Origin: Spirochaetaceae bacterium | GTDB lineage: Bacteria; Spirochaetota; Spirochaetia; SZUA-6; Bin103 | Length of the DNA: 64,000 bases | Direction of reading: 5' to 3' | NCBI GenBank assembly: GCA_028820215.1 | Contig: JAPPKD010000056.1 | Location: forward strand, 15,297 to 79,296 | Part shown: one piece after another, positions 24,100 to 33,492 of the stretch | Layout of the letters: the number at the start of each line of letters is the position of its first letter | Position numbering within the stretch: position 1 is the stretch's first letter | Notes under the pieces: generated by a model | Told to the model about the DNA's origin: nothing | The model's input: only the letters and a program-made list of their open reading frames with translations | Databases searched by the model: none | Position numbers and translations under genes: made by a program

Positions 24100-25340
24100 G
24101 CCGATTCCGATTTCGTAAGATCCACCTCCACAACTACCGCTGTTTCGAGGACCTGAAGCTCTCACTCGCAGAAGACACCACTGTTCTGTTTGCCGAGAAC
24201 GGCGGCGGAAAGACCGCGTTGCTCACAGCCCTCGCGCTGGGCATCGCCGTTTTTCAGAGTGGTGCACCGAGAGACCTCAAGATAGACCCTAGACGCGATC
24301 CCACGATGCGCACGCTCGACGAGAAGGGGCGCCGCGAGCCGGTCGGCCCGTGCGAGCTCGCGTGGACTGCCGCCGCGGACGAATCGGAAACCGTCACGTG
24401 GTCAACGGCGGTTCGTGCCGCTTCCAGACGCGCCACCAACAAGCACCAGGCGATCTTCGAGGTCATGGAGCGAGTTCGCGTACCCGGAGATCGGTGGCCG
24501 TTGTTCGCGTGGTACGGGGTCGATCGCTTGCGGCGCAACGGCGGCCGGCGTCGCAAGGTCGAGCGCACGGGGGACCGGTGGGAAGCGTACGACTCCTCGC
24601 TGGACCCGAATCTCGACGAGGCGCCGCTGCTTCAGTGGCTCCAGGACGAGATGCTCGGGGACGTCGTCCGGAGGCAGCACGACGAGTCGGAGCGGTTCTT
24701 CGACAAGGCCGTGATGGATGCAACGGTCCACGCGACCCCTGGAGTCACGAACGCCTGGTACGATCCGGTGGAGCAAGGTCCGAAGGTGCGGTTTGAGAAC
24801 GGACACGTCGCTCCGTGGTCCGAGCTGTCCGACGGCTATCACGTGTTCATCGCGCTGGTCGCCGACATCGCCCGCCGAGCCGTCATGCTCAACCAGTTCG
24901 ACGGCGCCGACGCGCCCGCGCGAGTGGAGGGGGTAGTGCTCGTCGACGAGATCGACCTGCATCTCCATCCACGATGGCAGCGAGTTGCGCTTCCGCGCCT
25001 TCGCAACGCATTTCCAAGGCTGCAACTCGTCGTCACCACCCACTCACCGCAGGTGCTGAGCAGCGTCGAGAACCGCCAAGTGCGCCGACTCGTGGACGGG
25101 GCGCTTCAGGAATACCCCGTGTTGGTCGAGGGCCGAGACAGCAACGCGATCCTCCGCGAATACATGCGCACCGAGGACCGCAGCGCGGAGGGTACCGAAG
25201 CGTTGCGGACGCTCCATGACTACATCGACCGGGGTCGCCGCGAGGAAGCCGAAGCGCTGTACCGAAAGCTGCTTGCTCGTTGGGGAGACCTCGACCCCGA
25301 TCTGATCGAAGCCAAGGTGCTCCTGGACCTGGAAGAGTAG
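24096..25340 (+). CDS. RecF/OLD-like AAA ATPase (PtuA-like)
   Basis: A 414-aa ABC-type ATPase. It opens FRFRKIHLHNYRCFEDLKL with Walker A FAENGGGKTALL at about 32-43, Walker B VVLVDEIDLHLHP near 280 and the H-loop VVTTHSPQVLSS near 310; the signature loop is WSELSDGYHVFIALVADIAR. There is no TOPRIM nuclease, unlike full OLD proteins. The C-terminal helical tail (DYIDRGRREEAEALYRKLLA) is typical of ATPases that pair with an HNH protein in Septu and in retron-Ec78-type systems. TTG start with GGAGGG upstream, overlapping the methyltransferase stop; the HNH gene begins 1 nt after its end. Probably senses infection and licenses the HNH nuclease. Confidence 0.85.
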   Translation: MSRFRFRKIHLHNYRCFEDLKLSLAEDTTVLFAENGGGKTALLTALALGIAVFQSGAPRDLKIDPRRDPTMRTLDEKGRREPVGPCELAWTAAADESETVTWSTAVRAASRRATNKHQAIFEVMERVRVPGDRWPLFAWYGVDRLRRNGGRRRKVERTGDRWEAYDSSLDPNLDEAPLLQWLQDEMLGDVVRRQHDESERFFDKAVMDATVHATPGVTNAWYDPVEQGPKVRFENGHVAPWSELSDGYHVFIALVADIARRAVMLNQFDGADAPARVEGVVLVDEIDLHLHPRWQRVALPRLRNAFPRLQLVVTTHSPQVLSSVENRQVRRLVDGALQEYPVLVEGRDSNAILREYMRTEDRSAEGTEALRTLHDYIDRGRREEAEALYRKLLARWGDLDPDLIEAKVLLDLEE

Positions 25341-25341
25341 G

Positions 25342-26103
25342 GTGCGGAGCGTCTCGAAGCCCTGGCCTCCCGGAGATGTCTATCCGGACGGCCACGAGCC
25401 GGCGAGCCAACACGAGGCCGAAGCCTCATACCTTGCGGCGCTGCCGAAGGCACATGACCAAGTGTCCTTTGCGCGCTCGGAATTCGATGGGCTCGACAAG
25501 CACAAGCTCCGAACGGTGATGTCCCGCGAACAGCGCTCTCTGTGCGTCTACTGCGAACGACAGATTACCGAGAGCCACGAGACGCCTCGGATTGACCACT
25601 GGTACCCGCTCAGCCGCGATCCCGGTCTCGCCCTCCACTGGAGGAATCTCTATCTGTCGTGCCCCAGGCCCGAGACCTGCGACTCGGCCAAGGGCGACCA
25701 CCCCTTTCGGTGGGACGATCCTGACTCCCACGTGCCCTGGCCCGTCGACCTTCAGTACGAGGACGTTGTTGGCTTCACCAGCCGTGGCGAGATCTACGTC
25801 CGCTTGGATGTGGCGTTGCCGGCTGCCACTCGCCGGGCGATCGAGCTTGCGATTGCGGACCGCACCGATGGCGCCCGAGTGCAGCGCAGCATCGTCAACC
25901 TGAACGATCCGGCGCTCGTCACGGCGCGACTGGCCGCGGTCCGCGGTGAGCGCAAACGCTTGGAGAGGGACTTCAAGAACAGTACCGCGACCAGGGACGA
26001 CCGCGAGGAGCGGGCCTCGGAACTCCTCGGCAGGCGTCAGCTTCCCGAGTTCGTGAGTATCCGCGTCGCATGGCTTCGGAAGAGGCTCGGTCGAGGCCGG
26101 TGA
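25342..26103 (+). CDS. HNH nuclease-like protein, PtuB/TIGR02646 type
   Basis: A 253-aa protein with GTG start. A zinc-HNH core: CVYCERQI at about 69-76, RIDHWYPLSRDP near 85 with the catalytic-type His, then LHWRNLYLSCPRPETCDSAK with the second Cys pair. This CxxC...H.YP...N..L.C..CN-like layout matches TIGR02646/PtuB proteins that partner the preceding type of ATPase. The C-terminal half (LAAVRGERKRLERDFKNST) is helical. Predicted to cut nucleic acid when released by the ATPase. It is 1 nt from the ATPase gene and overlaps the next HNH gene by TGATG. Confidence 0.82.
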   Translation: MRSVSKPWPPGDVYPDGHEPASQHEAEASYLAALPKAHDQVSFARSEFDGLDKHKLRTVMSREQRSLCVYCERQITESHETPRIDHWYPLSRDPGLALHWRNLYLSCPRPETCDSAKGDHPFRWDDPDSHVPWPVDLQYEDVVGFTSRGEIYVRLDVALPAATRRAIELAIADRTDGARVQRSIVNLNDPALVTARLAAVRGERKRLERDFKNSTATRDDREERASELLGRRQLPEFVSIRVAWLRKRLGRGR

Positions 26104-26900
26104 TGCTGGCGGCCGTCACGATCACCCGTCTCGAAAAGGCCGCCACTGACAACGGCTTCGATCTTGATCTGGGACCGGTCGCAAACTGGCTCTCCTTCGG
26201 CAGCAGCCAGACGTCGATGCGAGTTTGGCTCACGGCCCAAGGAGAGTCCCGGTTTCTTGCGGCCGTGTCGCGGGCCGACGTGCTCGACGGCTTGGCAGGC
26301 CTCGGCGTGCCGCCCACCGATCCGCTCCCGGGCGGTGCCGCCGACGCGCTGAGCGTCGACAACATTGCCGCACTTCACCACCTGCTGCGCCGCGCGTTCC
26401 AACTCTCGCGTACCCTGCCGGACGCGCTCCTCCGAGCCTTCCAGGACGAATCCGCGAACCTGCCCCGGACGACCGAAGCCGAGCGCCTGGTAGTCCAGCG
26501 AGTCGGTCAGGACGTCTTCCGCCGCGGCCTGTTCGAGTACTGGGATGGCCGATGCGCGATCACCGGCCTCGCCGTGCCCGATCTCTTACGCGCCAGCCAC
26601 ATCAAACCCTGGGCTGCCTGCAACACCGACGCCGAGCGCCTCGACGTCTTCAACGGCTTGCTCCTGGCGGCCCATCTCGACGCGGCGTTCGACGCCGGCT
26701 TCATAACGGTCGCACGCGACGGAACGGTACTCGTCTCGACCATGCTCCCTCCCGACGCCCGGTCAGCGGTCGGGCTCGATGGGTCACTGACAGTCCGCTC
26801 GCTGCACCACGCTCACGAGCGCTACTTGCGATCGCACCGGGCCACCATCTTCCGAACGAGTGCGGAGGCACATGCGTCATTGAGCCGTGCTCGACGATAG
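26103..26900 (+). CDS. HNH endonuclease (restriction-type)
   Basis: A 265-aa protein. The C-terminal nuclease core is CAITGLAVPDLLRASHIKPW followed by ERLDVFNGLLLAAHLDAAFD, the HNH_2 arrangement with SHI-KPW and N-G-L-L/H-LD-FD seen in modification-dependent and other restriction endonucleases. The N-terminal 130 residues include a Pro/Gly/Ala linker (PPTDPLPGGAADAL) and may recognise DNA or a partner. The start at 26103 forms TGATG with the previous stop; GTG at 26100 is an alternative. Last gene of the operon and a second nuclease beside the PtuB-like one. Exact target unknown. Confidence 0.8.
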   Translation: MLAAVTITRLEKAATDNGFDLDLGPVANWLSFGSSQTSMRVWLTAQGESRFLAAVSRADVLDGLAGLGVPPTDPLPGGAADALSVDNIAALHHLLRRAFQLSRTLPDALLRAFQDESANLPRTTEAERLVVQRVGQDVFRRGLFEYWDGRCAITGLAVPDLLRASHIKPWAACNTDAERLDVFNGLLLAAHLDAAFDAGFITVARDGTVLVSTMLPPDARSAVGLDGSLTVRSLHHAHERYLRSHRATIFRTSAEAHASLSRARR

Positions 26901-26959
26901 TACGCCGCGTACCCGGTGGCCAGAACCGGCGTCTGGCGAGCGGTAGGATGACGGCCAAA

Positions 26960-28080
26960 TGAGGTGTGCGATCGCGGCCGAAGTTCCGTTCCCGCGCGGC
27001 GTGCCCCGCGAAGAAGACCTTCCCCGTGCGCCTCAGCTCGCCCGCTTCGTTCAGGTCGTCGGGCGCGCCCGGCTGCGCCGGAAAGCGGCGCGTCGACTAC
27101 GAACACGTTGTCCGGGATCGTGTAGCTCATCGTGACGGTCAACCTGTCGGCGTCCCGGCCGTCGAAACATCGGCGCCACCGCGTTCGACGTGCGCGTGCA
27201 GCTCTCCGGGAACTCGGCCGTGTCGGTGCTCGTCCGCGTCGTCAGCGGCCGATTGGACGCCAGGAGTTCGGCGTTGACCACCATTCCCCACGCGTCCGCG
27301 TCGGTCTTCACCTTGCAGGTGTTGCCTCCCACCGCAGTCTGCTGGTCGAGTACGCGCGGCGCGTTGTTCGGGTCCGGGGTCTCGTTCCTCACCCACCGGT
27401 TCGAGAACCCGGCCGCCTCGTTCGCGTTCGCATCCTGCAGCCGCTTCGTCGTGTCCGGGGCGTCCGGGGCGTAGGTCAGCCTGAGGCCGGTCTCGCCGAA
27501 CTTCACCGCCCGGCCCAGGGGTCAACTCCACCTTGGTCGCGTCGCCGGCCTTGAAGCCGAGCGCGGTGACCATCGGCGTCGGCGTGTCCTCGCCCGCGGC
27601 GGTGAGGTCCCCGGCGTCGGGCTTGTGGTCCGTCGCCAGCGCCTCGCTGAACGTCACCGTGAGCCTCGTGACGTTCACCGCCGCGGACGAGTACGCCGGG
27701 GCCGTCGTGTCCGACCGGACGGTGACCTGGCCCGCGTAGCGGTGGCTCCTCGTGCCGGCTCTGAACAACGCCACGACCCCAGTAGGTCTGACCGTTGGTC
27801 AGGGCAGCTCGGCTATCTATGGGTCGAGATCTTCGTGACGCTGGTCGTGCCGGAACCCATCTGCGGATACCAGTCGAAGTCGTCTTTTGTCCCCTGGTCG
27901 ATGGACAGGTTCCATGAACTGACCGTGCCGCCGCCGGTGCGCTGCCACTCCACCGTCAACTGCCCCGAACCGGGATGCACGGTGACGGTGACCTCCGGGG
28001 AGCCGGAGCCCAATGTTTGATCGGACGCCAAGAGGGTAGCCCCCACGCGCTTGGGCGGCCGGCGGGGCGAAGCCCACCCG
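26960..28080 (-). pseudogene. Decayed fibronectin/Ig-like surface-protein gene
   Basis: Three minus frames together give recognisable beta-sandwich sequence. 28060-27820: PEVTVTVHPGSGQLTVEWQR then NLSIDQGTKDDFDWYPQM (fibronectin III-like). 27800-27560: LTNGQTYW, then VALFRAG, then VTRLTVTFSEALATDHKPDA (bacterial Ig/SwmB-like VTFSEAL). 27506-27130: VKFGETGLRLTYAPDAPDTT to AELLASNRPLTTRTSTDTAE. About 27140: DRLTVTMSYTIPDNVFVVDA. Frames change at least three times, near 27750, 27515 and 27150, and no start codon is in reach. It lies between the two defence operons. A former adhesin-like secreted protein is the best reading. Confidence 0.6.
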
Positions 28081-28107
28081 GCCCGGTGACTGCCAGACCG
28101 GAGCGAC

Positions 28108-31100
28108 CTACCTATCGAACTCCTCGAACTCGCTCCCGAGACTCGGGTTCCCTTCGAGGCAGAGGCGGTCAATCAAATCCAGGGTATGTGACGCCCATTC
28201 GTCGTCCTGATGCTGCTGATACGTTCGGAACACCAGCTTCGCCGTTTCGAACGCTTCCGTCGAAGGATGGTCGAGAGATCGCTCGCAGACCATGCACGTC
28301 ATTCCGGGCAAGCGGCCCCGTGACTTCTCAAGCGCTCGCGTGAGCCAGAACGCGCCTCCGGCGAATGCTCGGCTATCGCAGAACGCCTGGATCAGGTCTC
28401 CGTAGGCTTCGAGCGCTTCCTCCGGTAACCGGCTGAAGCAATCTGTAGTCGCTTGGCGTACTTCGTCGTCGTCGTCGTCAAAGAGAATGACAAGTCGAGC
28501 TTGGCACCAATCCCGGAACCCTGGCGCGGCTACATTGGCGGCGACCACCTGTGCCACGCCGCGTCGCTGCCGCGGCGCACCCTGCAACGCCTCGTCACCC
28601 AGATCCGCCGCGCTCTCGTGTACCATCGCGGCAAGGCTTGCGAGTGCGGCGCCCACCTCGCAGACTTCCGGTTCGGCGGAACGAAACATCCGCTCAACGA
28701 TTGGACGCAGCTCCGGAAATGCGTCTTGTAGATGGCTACGGATAAACTCCGACACGTGTACCGTTGCCAACAAGCGATCCTCGGACAGGTTCAGGCTTCT
28801 GAACAGAGTCATGCCGAGCGCCGAGTCATAGACGGCGATGCCGCGGAGCACCCCCGCGACGCACGAGCGCACGGCGGCACTCGGGTCGCCAAGTATCCGA
28901 TCAATCGTCGGACGCAGCCGCTGAATGTACGAAGCGTCGGCGAGGATGAGTCGTTGGATCGCTTCGGCCGCTCTTCCGCGCGTCGTATTGATCCCGTTCG
29001 TATAGATGTCGCCGTTGTGGTACCTCTGACCGCGATCGGCTTCTTGTTGCCAGAGTTCCTTGTCAGGATCCTCATGCTCGGTAGCGAGCCAATCGAGCAT
29101 CTCCACCGCGTCCTTTGGAAGCGGCTCCTCGACACTCCCGAGGACGTCGGCAATCAACGTGCCGCAGGATTCTCGCGAATCCGCATATGCCTTTCGACAG
29201 ACCTGGAGCTTGAGTACCGTCTCGCACTCGCCGTCTCTCAACGCGTCGAGGGTCCGTTCCAGATATACCGGGTTGGCATCAGCGGGAAACGTCAGGCTGA
29301 GGCGCGCGAACCGGTGTGGATCCTCCTTTGCGAGTTTCCCCAGCACTTGAGAGAGTTGGCGAGCACCTCCCCTGAGGGAGTGTGGCCGGGAACGCTGAGG
29401 CTCTTCCTGGCGGTGTTTCATGATTGCGTGTAGCCACTGATCGTCCGTCATCATGGCCGCGTCAGGCTCGGGAATCGGGGACGGCACAGCACGCACTTTC
29501 AATGCACGGGGAGGACCATCCGGTGTGCCAAACCGTCGCTCAAGCTCGCCGAAATAACGATTCGCACGGGCACTTCGTAAGTTCGTTGGGAAGGCGGAAA
29601 GCAGCGAGAAGCTCGTGCGGCCAATCTCATTGTACCTGAATCCGGCGCTCCTGTCTTCGGCTGTCGGGCGCTCGAACGGCTCTACGTAGTTCAGAATCAA
29701 GGATTCGATCCTCTCACGATTCTGTACGGTGCAATGGGGAATCACGGTCCGGATCAATTCCATAGTGGACCAGTGTGGGCTGTCGGAGTATCCGCATCGA
29801 AAACGCCACGGTTGTTCACACAACAGCAAGACCGCTTCGTCTGCGAAGCTTCCGGGTGCACCGGCGTATAGGGATTGCAGCAGGTAATTCGCTACGTACG
29901 TTGCACGACGACGCAACTCGGAGATGACGCTGCGAAGATCCTCGCTATCGTCATTTACGAGCTGCTTGAGTGCTTCCGACAGCGCGAATAGACATGCATC
30001 CTCACCTTTCGGGTGCTCGGTCTTGAAGAGCATTCCCCAAATCGAGTCGCACTTCGGGGGTTCCTCTGCGAACGCCGTCGAGTCGGAGAGGTCGAGTACC
30101 AGTGGGAGCACGTGCCGGACGAACGGAGACGGCGCACGGCTTGCGCATTCTTGAACTAGTCTCGCTGCGGTGTCGTCGAAGCCAATCAACCTGCTTTCGT
30201 CCAAGTCCTTGCCGGCCATGCGGATGACGGCACACCTCCGCCGGAGGATATGGACTACGGCCTGCGGTATCCACTCGGGACGATGCTCGCCGACACCGTA
30301 GAGCATCGACCAGATTGTGTTGTTCTTCACGATGTCGCGGCCGACGACGTCCATGGTGCCGTTGTCCACCAAGTGCAGCAGCAGGTCGAAATACGGGCGA
30401 CTGGTGTGGTGCTCGGTCTTCTCCATGAGCGAACGAAGCCGCTTTGGCCACGTGTTACCACGGTCCGCGTACGGTCGCAGCAGAGCCGCCACCCGGTCCG
30501 GTGCGTGGGCGTGGTGAGCCCACAGGTAGTTCACTGCCATGTCGGCGAGGCGATCGTTGCCCGACGCGAGCCAGTCCTGAATCATCCCGCGCCCGTCGGC
30601 GTCCGCGAACCACGAAGTCGACCCGAAGAACCAACGCCATGCGAGGAGCGACAGCTTGTCCGGAGTCCGTGTCCCGTCCGGGACAGCCTGGAGCGCAGCA
30701 GCTGTCCACCGTTTCCAGAATGCCCACTCTTCGTCGGTGGGATCCGCAACCTCCGCTAGCAGGGCGAACGCAAGGTCCTTGATGTGTGTCCGTATTCCGG
30801 GATCTGACAGCATGTCTTCCAACTCCCGCAGGTACCGGCAGAAGTCGGCGTCGCGAAGATAGGCCAGTACCTGCCTGACCTGAGCGCGGCGAAAGAGATG
30901 CTGCTCTGACGACTTGAGGAAGGAAGTTATCGGATCCCGGCGATTCACGAACATTCGCGCGAAGCAGTAGTCGAAAAAGCTCTCGTGACCGAACCCGTAG
31001 CGGTGCCCATCCGAGGTGAGCACGCCCTCGGACGCCAGTTGCCGCACGTACGCAGATGGGATGCCGTCCAGCCTCTCCCTGGGTACTGAAATCCGTTGCT

Positions 31101-32610
31101 CAGCGTTCATATCGCCGCAGAGCGCCTCCATCACGGCCATCCAATCGTCCGTGCCGACTATCTCCGCTACGGTGCTCCGCTTGTTCTCCCAGTACCGGTC
31201 GAAGAGCTTGGTCGCCGTGTGGAATGGCGGTGCGATGGAGGGATCGAAACCAGCTTCCAGAAACAGGGAGAGATTCTGCGGCAGCCGCAGCAGCTCCAAC
31301 TGCCGAGCGCGAAACAAAGCCGGATCGAAGCCGGCTCGTGTCAGAATCGGCGCTACTTCGTCACTTTGGAAGTCTGTCACGTCGATCCGATCATCATGGT
31401 CGTTCGGCAGCAGCCTCCGCAGCCGGGGATCTCTCTGCCAGTCGAAGGATCGGCACACCACGACGGTGTGAAGCGTCGTCCGCGCCCTCATTCCGCGCAC
31501 TTCCTCGATCAGTCCCTCGACGAGATCGAACGCCGCCGAGCTTTGGCCCGACATGGTGCTCACCGCGTCCAACTGATCGACGATGAGAACCCCGGGCCGC
31601 CCCGTCCATTCGGCAGCGGCGGCAAGCACCAGCACCGGCGACTCTTCAAGACCAAGATGGAGACCGAGACCGGTAGTGGTGTGCACGGACGGGGGGATGC
31701 GATCGAGCCTGAACGCCAACACGGGTCGTCCTCGCTCACGTAGCCCCTCCGCCACCTCGACGACGCATGCCGTCTTGCCACCCCAGGCCTTCCCCGTGAC
31801 TACACTGTCGGACGCAGTCGCATCCAGTCGTGAGAGGAGTGTCTCCGATGCCGATCGAGGCACGAGCTCGTGTTGTATGAGCCTGCGCCGCGCAACGTCC
31901 AAGTAGCGGTTTGTCGCTTCGTGGACCACGAGACCTGCGTTCCGAGGGTTCCTCACGCGACGCATCCAATAGGCGCTCTCGGCAAGCTCTTCGGTCAGCC
32001 AATGGCGCGTAATCGTGCGATGAACGGAGCCGTCCGCGATGGCACGCAGTTTGGTGATCACGCCATCGGGATTGGCAATGAACAGTGCCCGAGCAGCCCA
32101 GCGTACCTTGTCCCTGAGCTCACGCTCATCGACCGTTCGGACGTCGAGCCGTCGTAGGCGTTCGACCGCACTCTGAGGATCGCAGCTCCAGTCGGAAACC
32201 AGGGTCTCGAACCGTTTCTTGCGCTTCGTTTCGCCGACGAATTTGGCCGTAAATTCGTCGATGGACTCCGCGTCTTTTGCGGCCCGTTCCAGATCGTGCA
32301 GTTCACGGGCCTCGCTGCCCGACGTGAAGACGAACCTATTGTTGCCGTCTGCCAAAAACTCGCCGATGTAACTGATGAGACCCTCGGCACGTAGCTCAGC
32401 GAAGCTCCACTTTCCATCGTGATGGCTGCGTTTCACCTGATGAGCTGCCCGGTGCGTCCCTGTCGATACGACGAAATCCGCCTTATCGATGCCCGGGACC
32501 TCGATACGCAGCGTGTCCGTCTCGCCGTGCAGCAGCCGCAGTAATTCTGCAACTGCGCACCACGTTTCATAGCGATTGCCAAGTTTGGCTGCGGGGCCAC
32601 CGGGAAGCAT
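28108..32610 (-). CDS. PD-(D/E)XK nuclease - STAND NTPase - helical repeat protein (Avs-like)
   Basis: A 1500-aa protein. The N-terminus (GNRYETWCAVAELLRLL, DFVV at 45, HQVKRS at 58-62) fits a PD-(D/E)XK effector nuclease with Glu14-15, Asp45 and QVK. P-loop GKAWGGKT is at 273-280, Walker B VLIVDQLDAVS at 341-351, and a sensor-like VVVCRSFDW near 390. The remaining 1000 residues are HEAT-like helical repeats, often the sensor in STAND proteins. This effector-NTPase-sensor layout is that of Avs (AVAST) antiphage proteins and related STAND ATPases, which bind phage proteins and cleave DNA. It starts 6 bp after the stop of an Abi_C-like gene. No Avs type is assigned. The STVAEIV...GFGHESFFDYCFAR part fits a winged-helix lid. 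Confidence 0.78.
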   Translation of the reverse strand: MLPGGPAAKLGNRYETWCAVAELLRLLHGETDTLRIEVPGIDKADFVVSTGTHRAAHQVKRSHHDGKWSFAELRAEGLISYIGEFLADGNNRFVFTSGSEARELHDLERAAKDAESIDEFTAKFVGETKRKKRFETLVSDWSCDPQSAVERLRRLDVRTVDERELRDKVRWAARALFIANPDGVITKLRAIADGSVHRTITRHWLTEELAESAYWMRRVRNPRNAGLVVHEATNRYLDVARRRLIQHELVPRSASETLLSRLDATASDSVVTGKAWGGKTACVVEVAEGLRERGRPVLAFRLDRIPPSVHTTTGLGLHLGLEESPVLVLAAAAEWTGRPGVLIVDQLDAVSTMSGQSSAAFDLVEGLIEEVRGMRARTTLHTVVVCRSFDWQRDPRLRRLLPNDHDDRIDVTDFQSDEVAPILTRAGFDPALFRARQLELLRLPQNLSLFLEAGFDPSIAPPFHTATKLFDRYWENKRSTVAEIVGTDDWMAVMEALCGDMNAEQRISVPRERLDGIPSAYVRQLASEGVLTSDGHRYGFGHESFFDYCFARMFVNRRDPITSFLKSSEQHLFRRAQVRQVLAYLRDADFCRYLRELEDMLSDPGIRTHIKDLAFALLAEVADPTDEEWAFWKRWTAAALQAVPDGTRTPDKLSLLAWRWFFGSTSWFADADGRGMIQDWLASGNDRLADMAVNYLWAHHAHAPDRVAALLRPYADRGNTWPKRLRSLMEKTEHHTSRPYFDLLLHLVDNGTMDVVGRDIVKNNTIWSMLYGVGEHRPEWIPQAVVHILRRRCAVIRMAGKDLDESRLIGFDDTAARLVQECASRAPSPFVRHVLPLVLDLSDSTAFAEEPPKCDSIWGMLFKTEHPKGEDACLFALSEALKQLVNDDSEDLRSVISELRRRATYVANYLLQSLYAGAPGSFADEAVLLLCEQPWRFRCGYSDSPHWSTMELIRTVIPHCTVQNRERIESLILNYVEPFERPTAEDRSAGFRYNEIGRTSFSLLSAFPTNLRSARANRYFGELERRFGTPDGPPRALKVRAVPSPIPEPDAAMMTDDQWLHAIMKHRQEEPQRSRPHSLRGGARQLSQVLGKLAKEDPHRFARLSLTFPADANPVYLERTLDALRDGECETVLKLQVCRKAYADSRESCGTLIADVLGSVEEPLPKDAVEMLDWLATEHEDPDKELWQQEADRGQRYHNGDIYTNGINTTRGRAAEAIQRLILADASYIQRLRPTIDRILGDPSAAVRSCVAGVLRGIAVYDSALGMTLFRSLNLSEDRLLATVHVSEFIRSHLQDAFPELRPIVERMFRSAEPEVCEVGAALASLAAMVHESAADLGDEALQGAPRQRRGVAQVVAANVAAPGFRDWCQARLVILFDDDDDEVRQATTDCFSRLPEEALEAYGDLIQAFCDSRAFAGGAFWLTRALEKSRGRLPGMTCMVCERSLDHPSTEAFETAKLVFRTYQQHQDDEWASHTLDLIDRLCLEGNPSLGSEFEEFDR

Positions 32611-32616
32611 TATGAG

Positions 32617-33492
32617 TCACGAGTCCTTCGAGGGACGTCCAACCAGACGCTCATGCTCAGCGAGAAGGAAGCTCAGATAGCTGCGCGTGAGGTTGCAGTA
32701 GAGGCGTGCTTCACTGTGGGAAATCTCAACTCCTCGGCTGAGGTCGAGCCCATGCCTTACGCCGCCGCCAGCGGGTGCCGACAGGTACCCATGCATGGTA
32801 GTGAGCCAGCCGAGCACTTGATCGAGAGCAGGGCGTGTGCCCAAGTGGCGTAGTTCGCGCACAATCTGGTTGAAGTACGTGCCACCAATCCGGCCTGCTT
32901 CCGTGTTCACACCATGGAACGCCGTGGCGACCGACTCGAGAAGGAACAGGATCTCTTGGACTGCCTCCCGGTCGGAGCCCCGCTCCCACAGTTCCTCGGA
33001 ACGTTCCAGCGAGCGTTGGAGCACAACCACCGCCTGTTCGGCCAAGGTGGGAGGGCTCTCTGGCACGGGAATGACGACAGCGGCATTCTCGGCGCCAACA
33101 GACTTCAGATCGGGCGGTTCGATCCTGAATGGCACGCCGTGCTTGGATAGCACGCCGTTCATGATGTCCGTATTTGGAACATCCAGACCCTGATTGCGCG
33201 ACGCCTTCCAGCCGTCATAGAACGCCTCAATGAACAACGGAGGATTTCCCGTCGCGCCCTGCATGAGGCTAAGGAGGTCTGTCTCGGCCCAACTGGCGCT
33301 GGAACTCCAGTTGTCAGCGGCGCCACCTGCGCGCGCGAAGGGTGTCTTGAAGCGCTCCAGTGTGCGCTGGTACTGCTCGTCCTGCGCGGCCGTGCGTTTG
33401 ATCAGGTCGAAGATCTCGTGTACGACATCGTTAGGAATCGGATCGTAGCCTGCGGGTGGTTCGAACCGCCAGGCGCCAAGGAAGTTCAGCAT
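32617..33492 (-). CDS. Abi_C-like partner of the STAND nuclease
   Basis: A 291-aa protein. The C-terminal half (ELRHLGTRPALDQVLGWLTT, GGGVRHGLDLSRGVEISH, EARLYCNLTRSYLSFLLAEH) matches the pattern of abortive-infection C-terminal (Abi_C) domains: a Gly/Arg/His loop, then a helix ending FLL..H. The N-terminal 130 residues are helical (VVHEIFDLIKRTAAQDEQYQ, LFIEAFYDGWKASRNQG) with no recognised fold. First gene of a two-gene minus-strand operon, 6 bp before the 1500-aa STAND protein. Likely an inhibitor, adaptor or RNase-like partner; HEPN-type activity is not proven. The 251 bp upstream hold no gene and probably the promoter. Confidence 0.65.
   Translation of the reverse strand: MLNFLGAWRFEPPAGYDPIPNDVVHEIFDLIKRTAAQDEQYQRTLERFKTPFARAGGAADNWSSSASWAETDLLSLMQGATGNPPLFIEAFYDGWKASRNQGLDVPNTDIMNGVLSKHGVPFRIEPPDLKSVGAENAAVVIPVPESPPTLAEQAVVVLQRSLERSEELWERGSDREAVQEILFLLESVATAFHGVNTEAGRIGGTYFNQIVRELRHLGTRPALDQVLGWLTTMHGYLSAPAGGGVRHGLDLSRGVEISHSEARLYCNLTRSYLSFLLAEHERLVGRPSKDS

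Noticed and set aside
33455..33475. GGTTCGAACC resembling a tRNA T-arm
   Set aside because: It is a palindrome inside the Abi_C-like coding sequence; no acceptor or anticodon arms fit around it.
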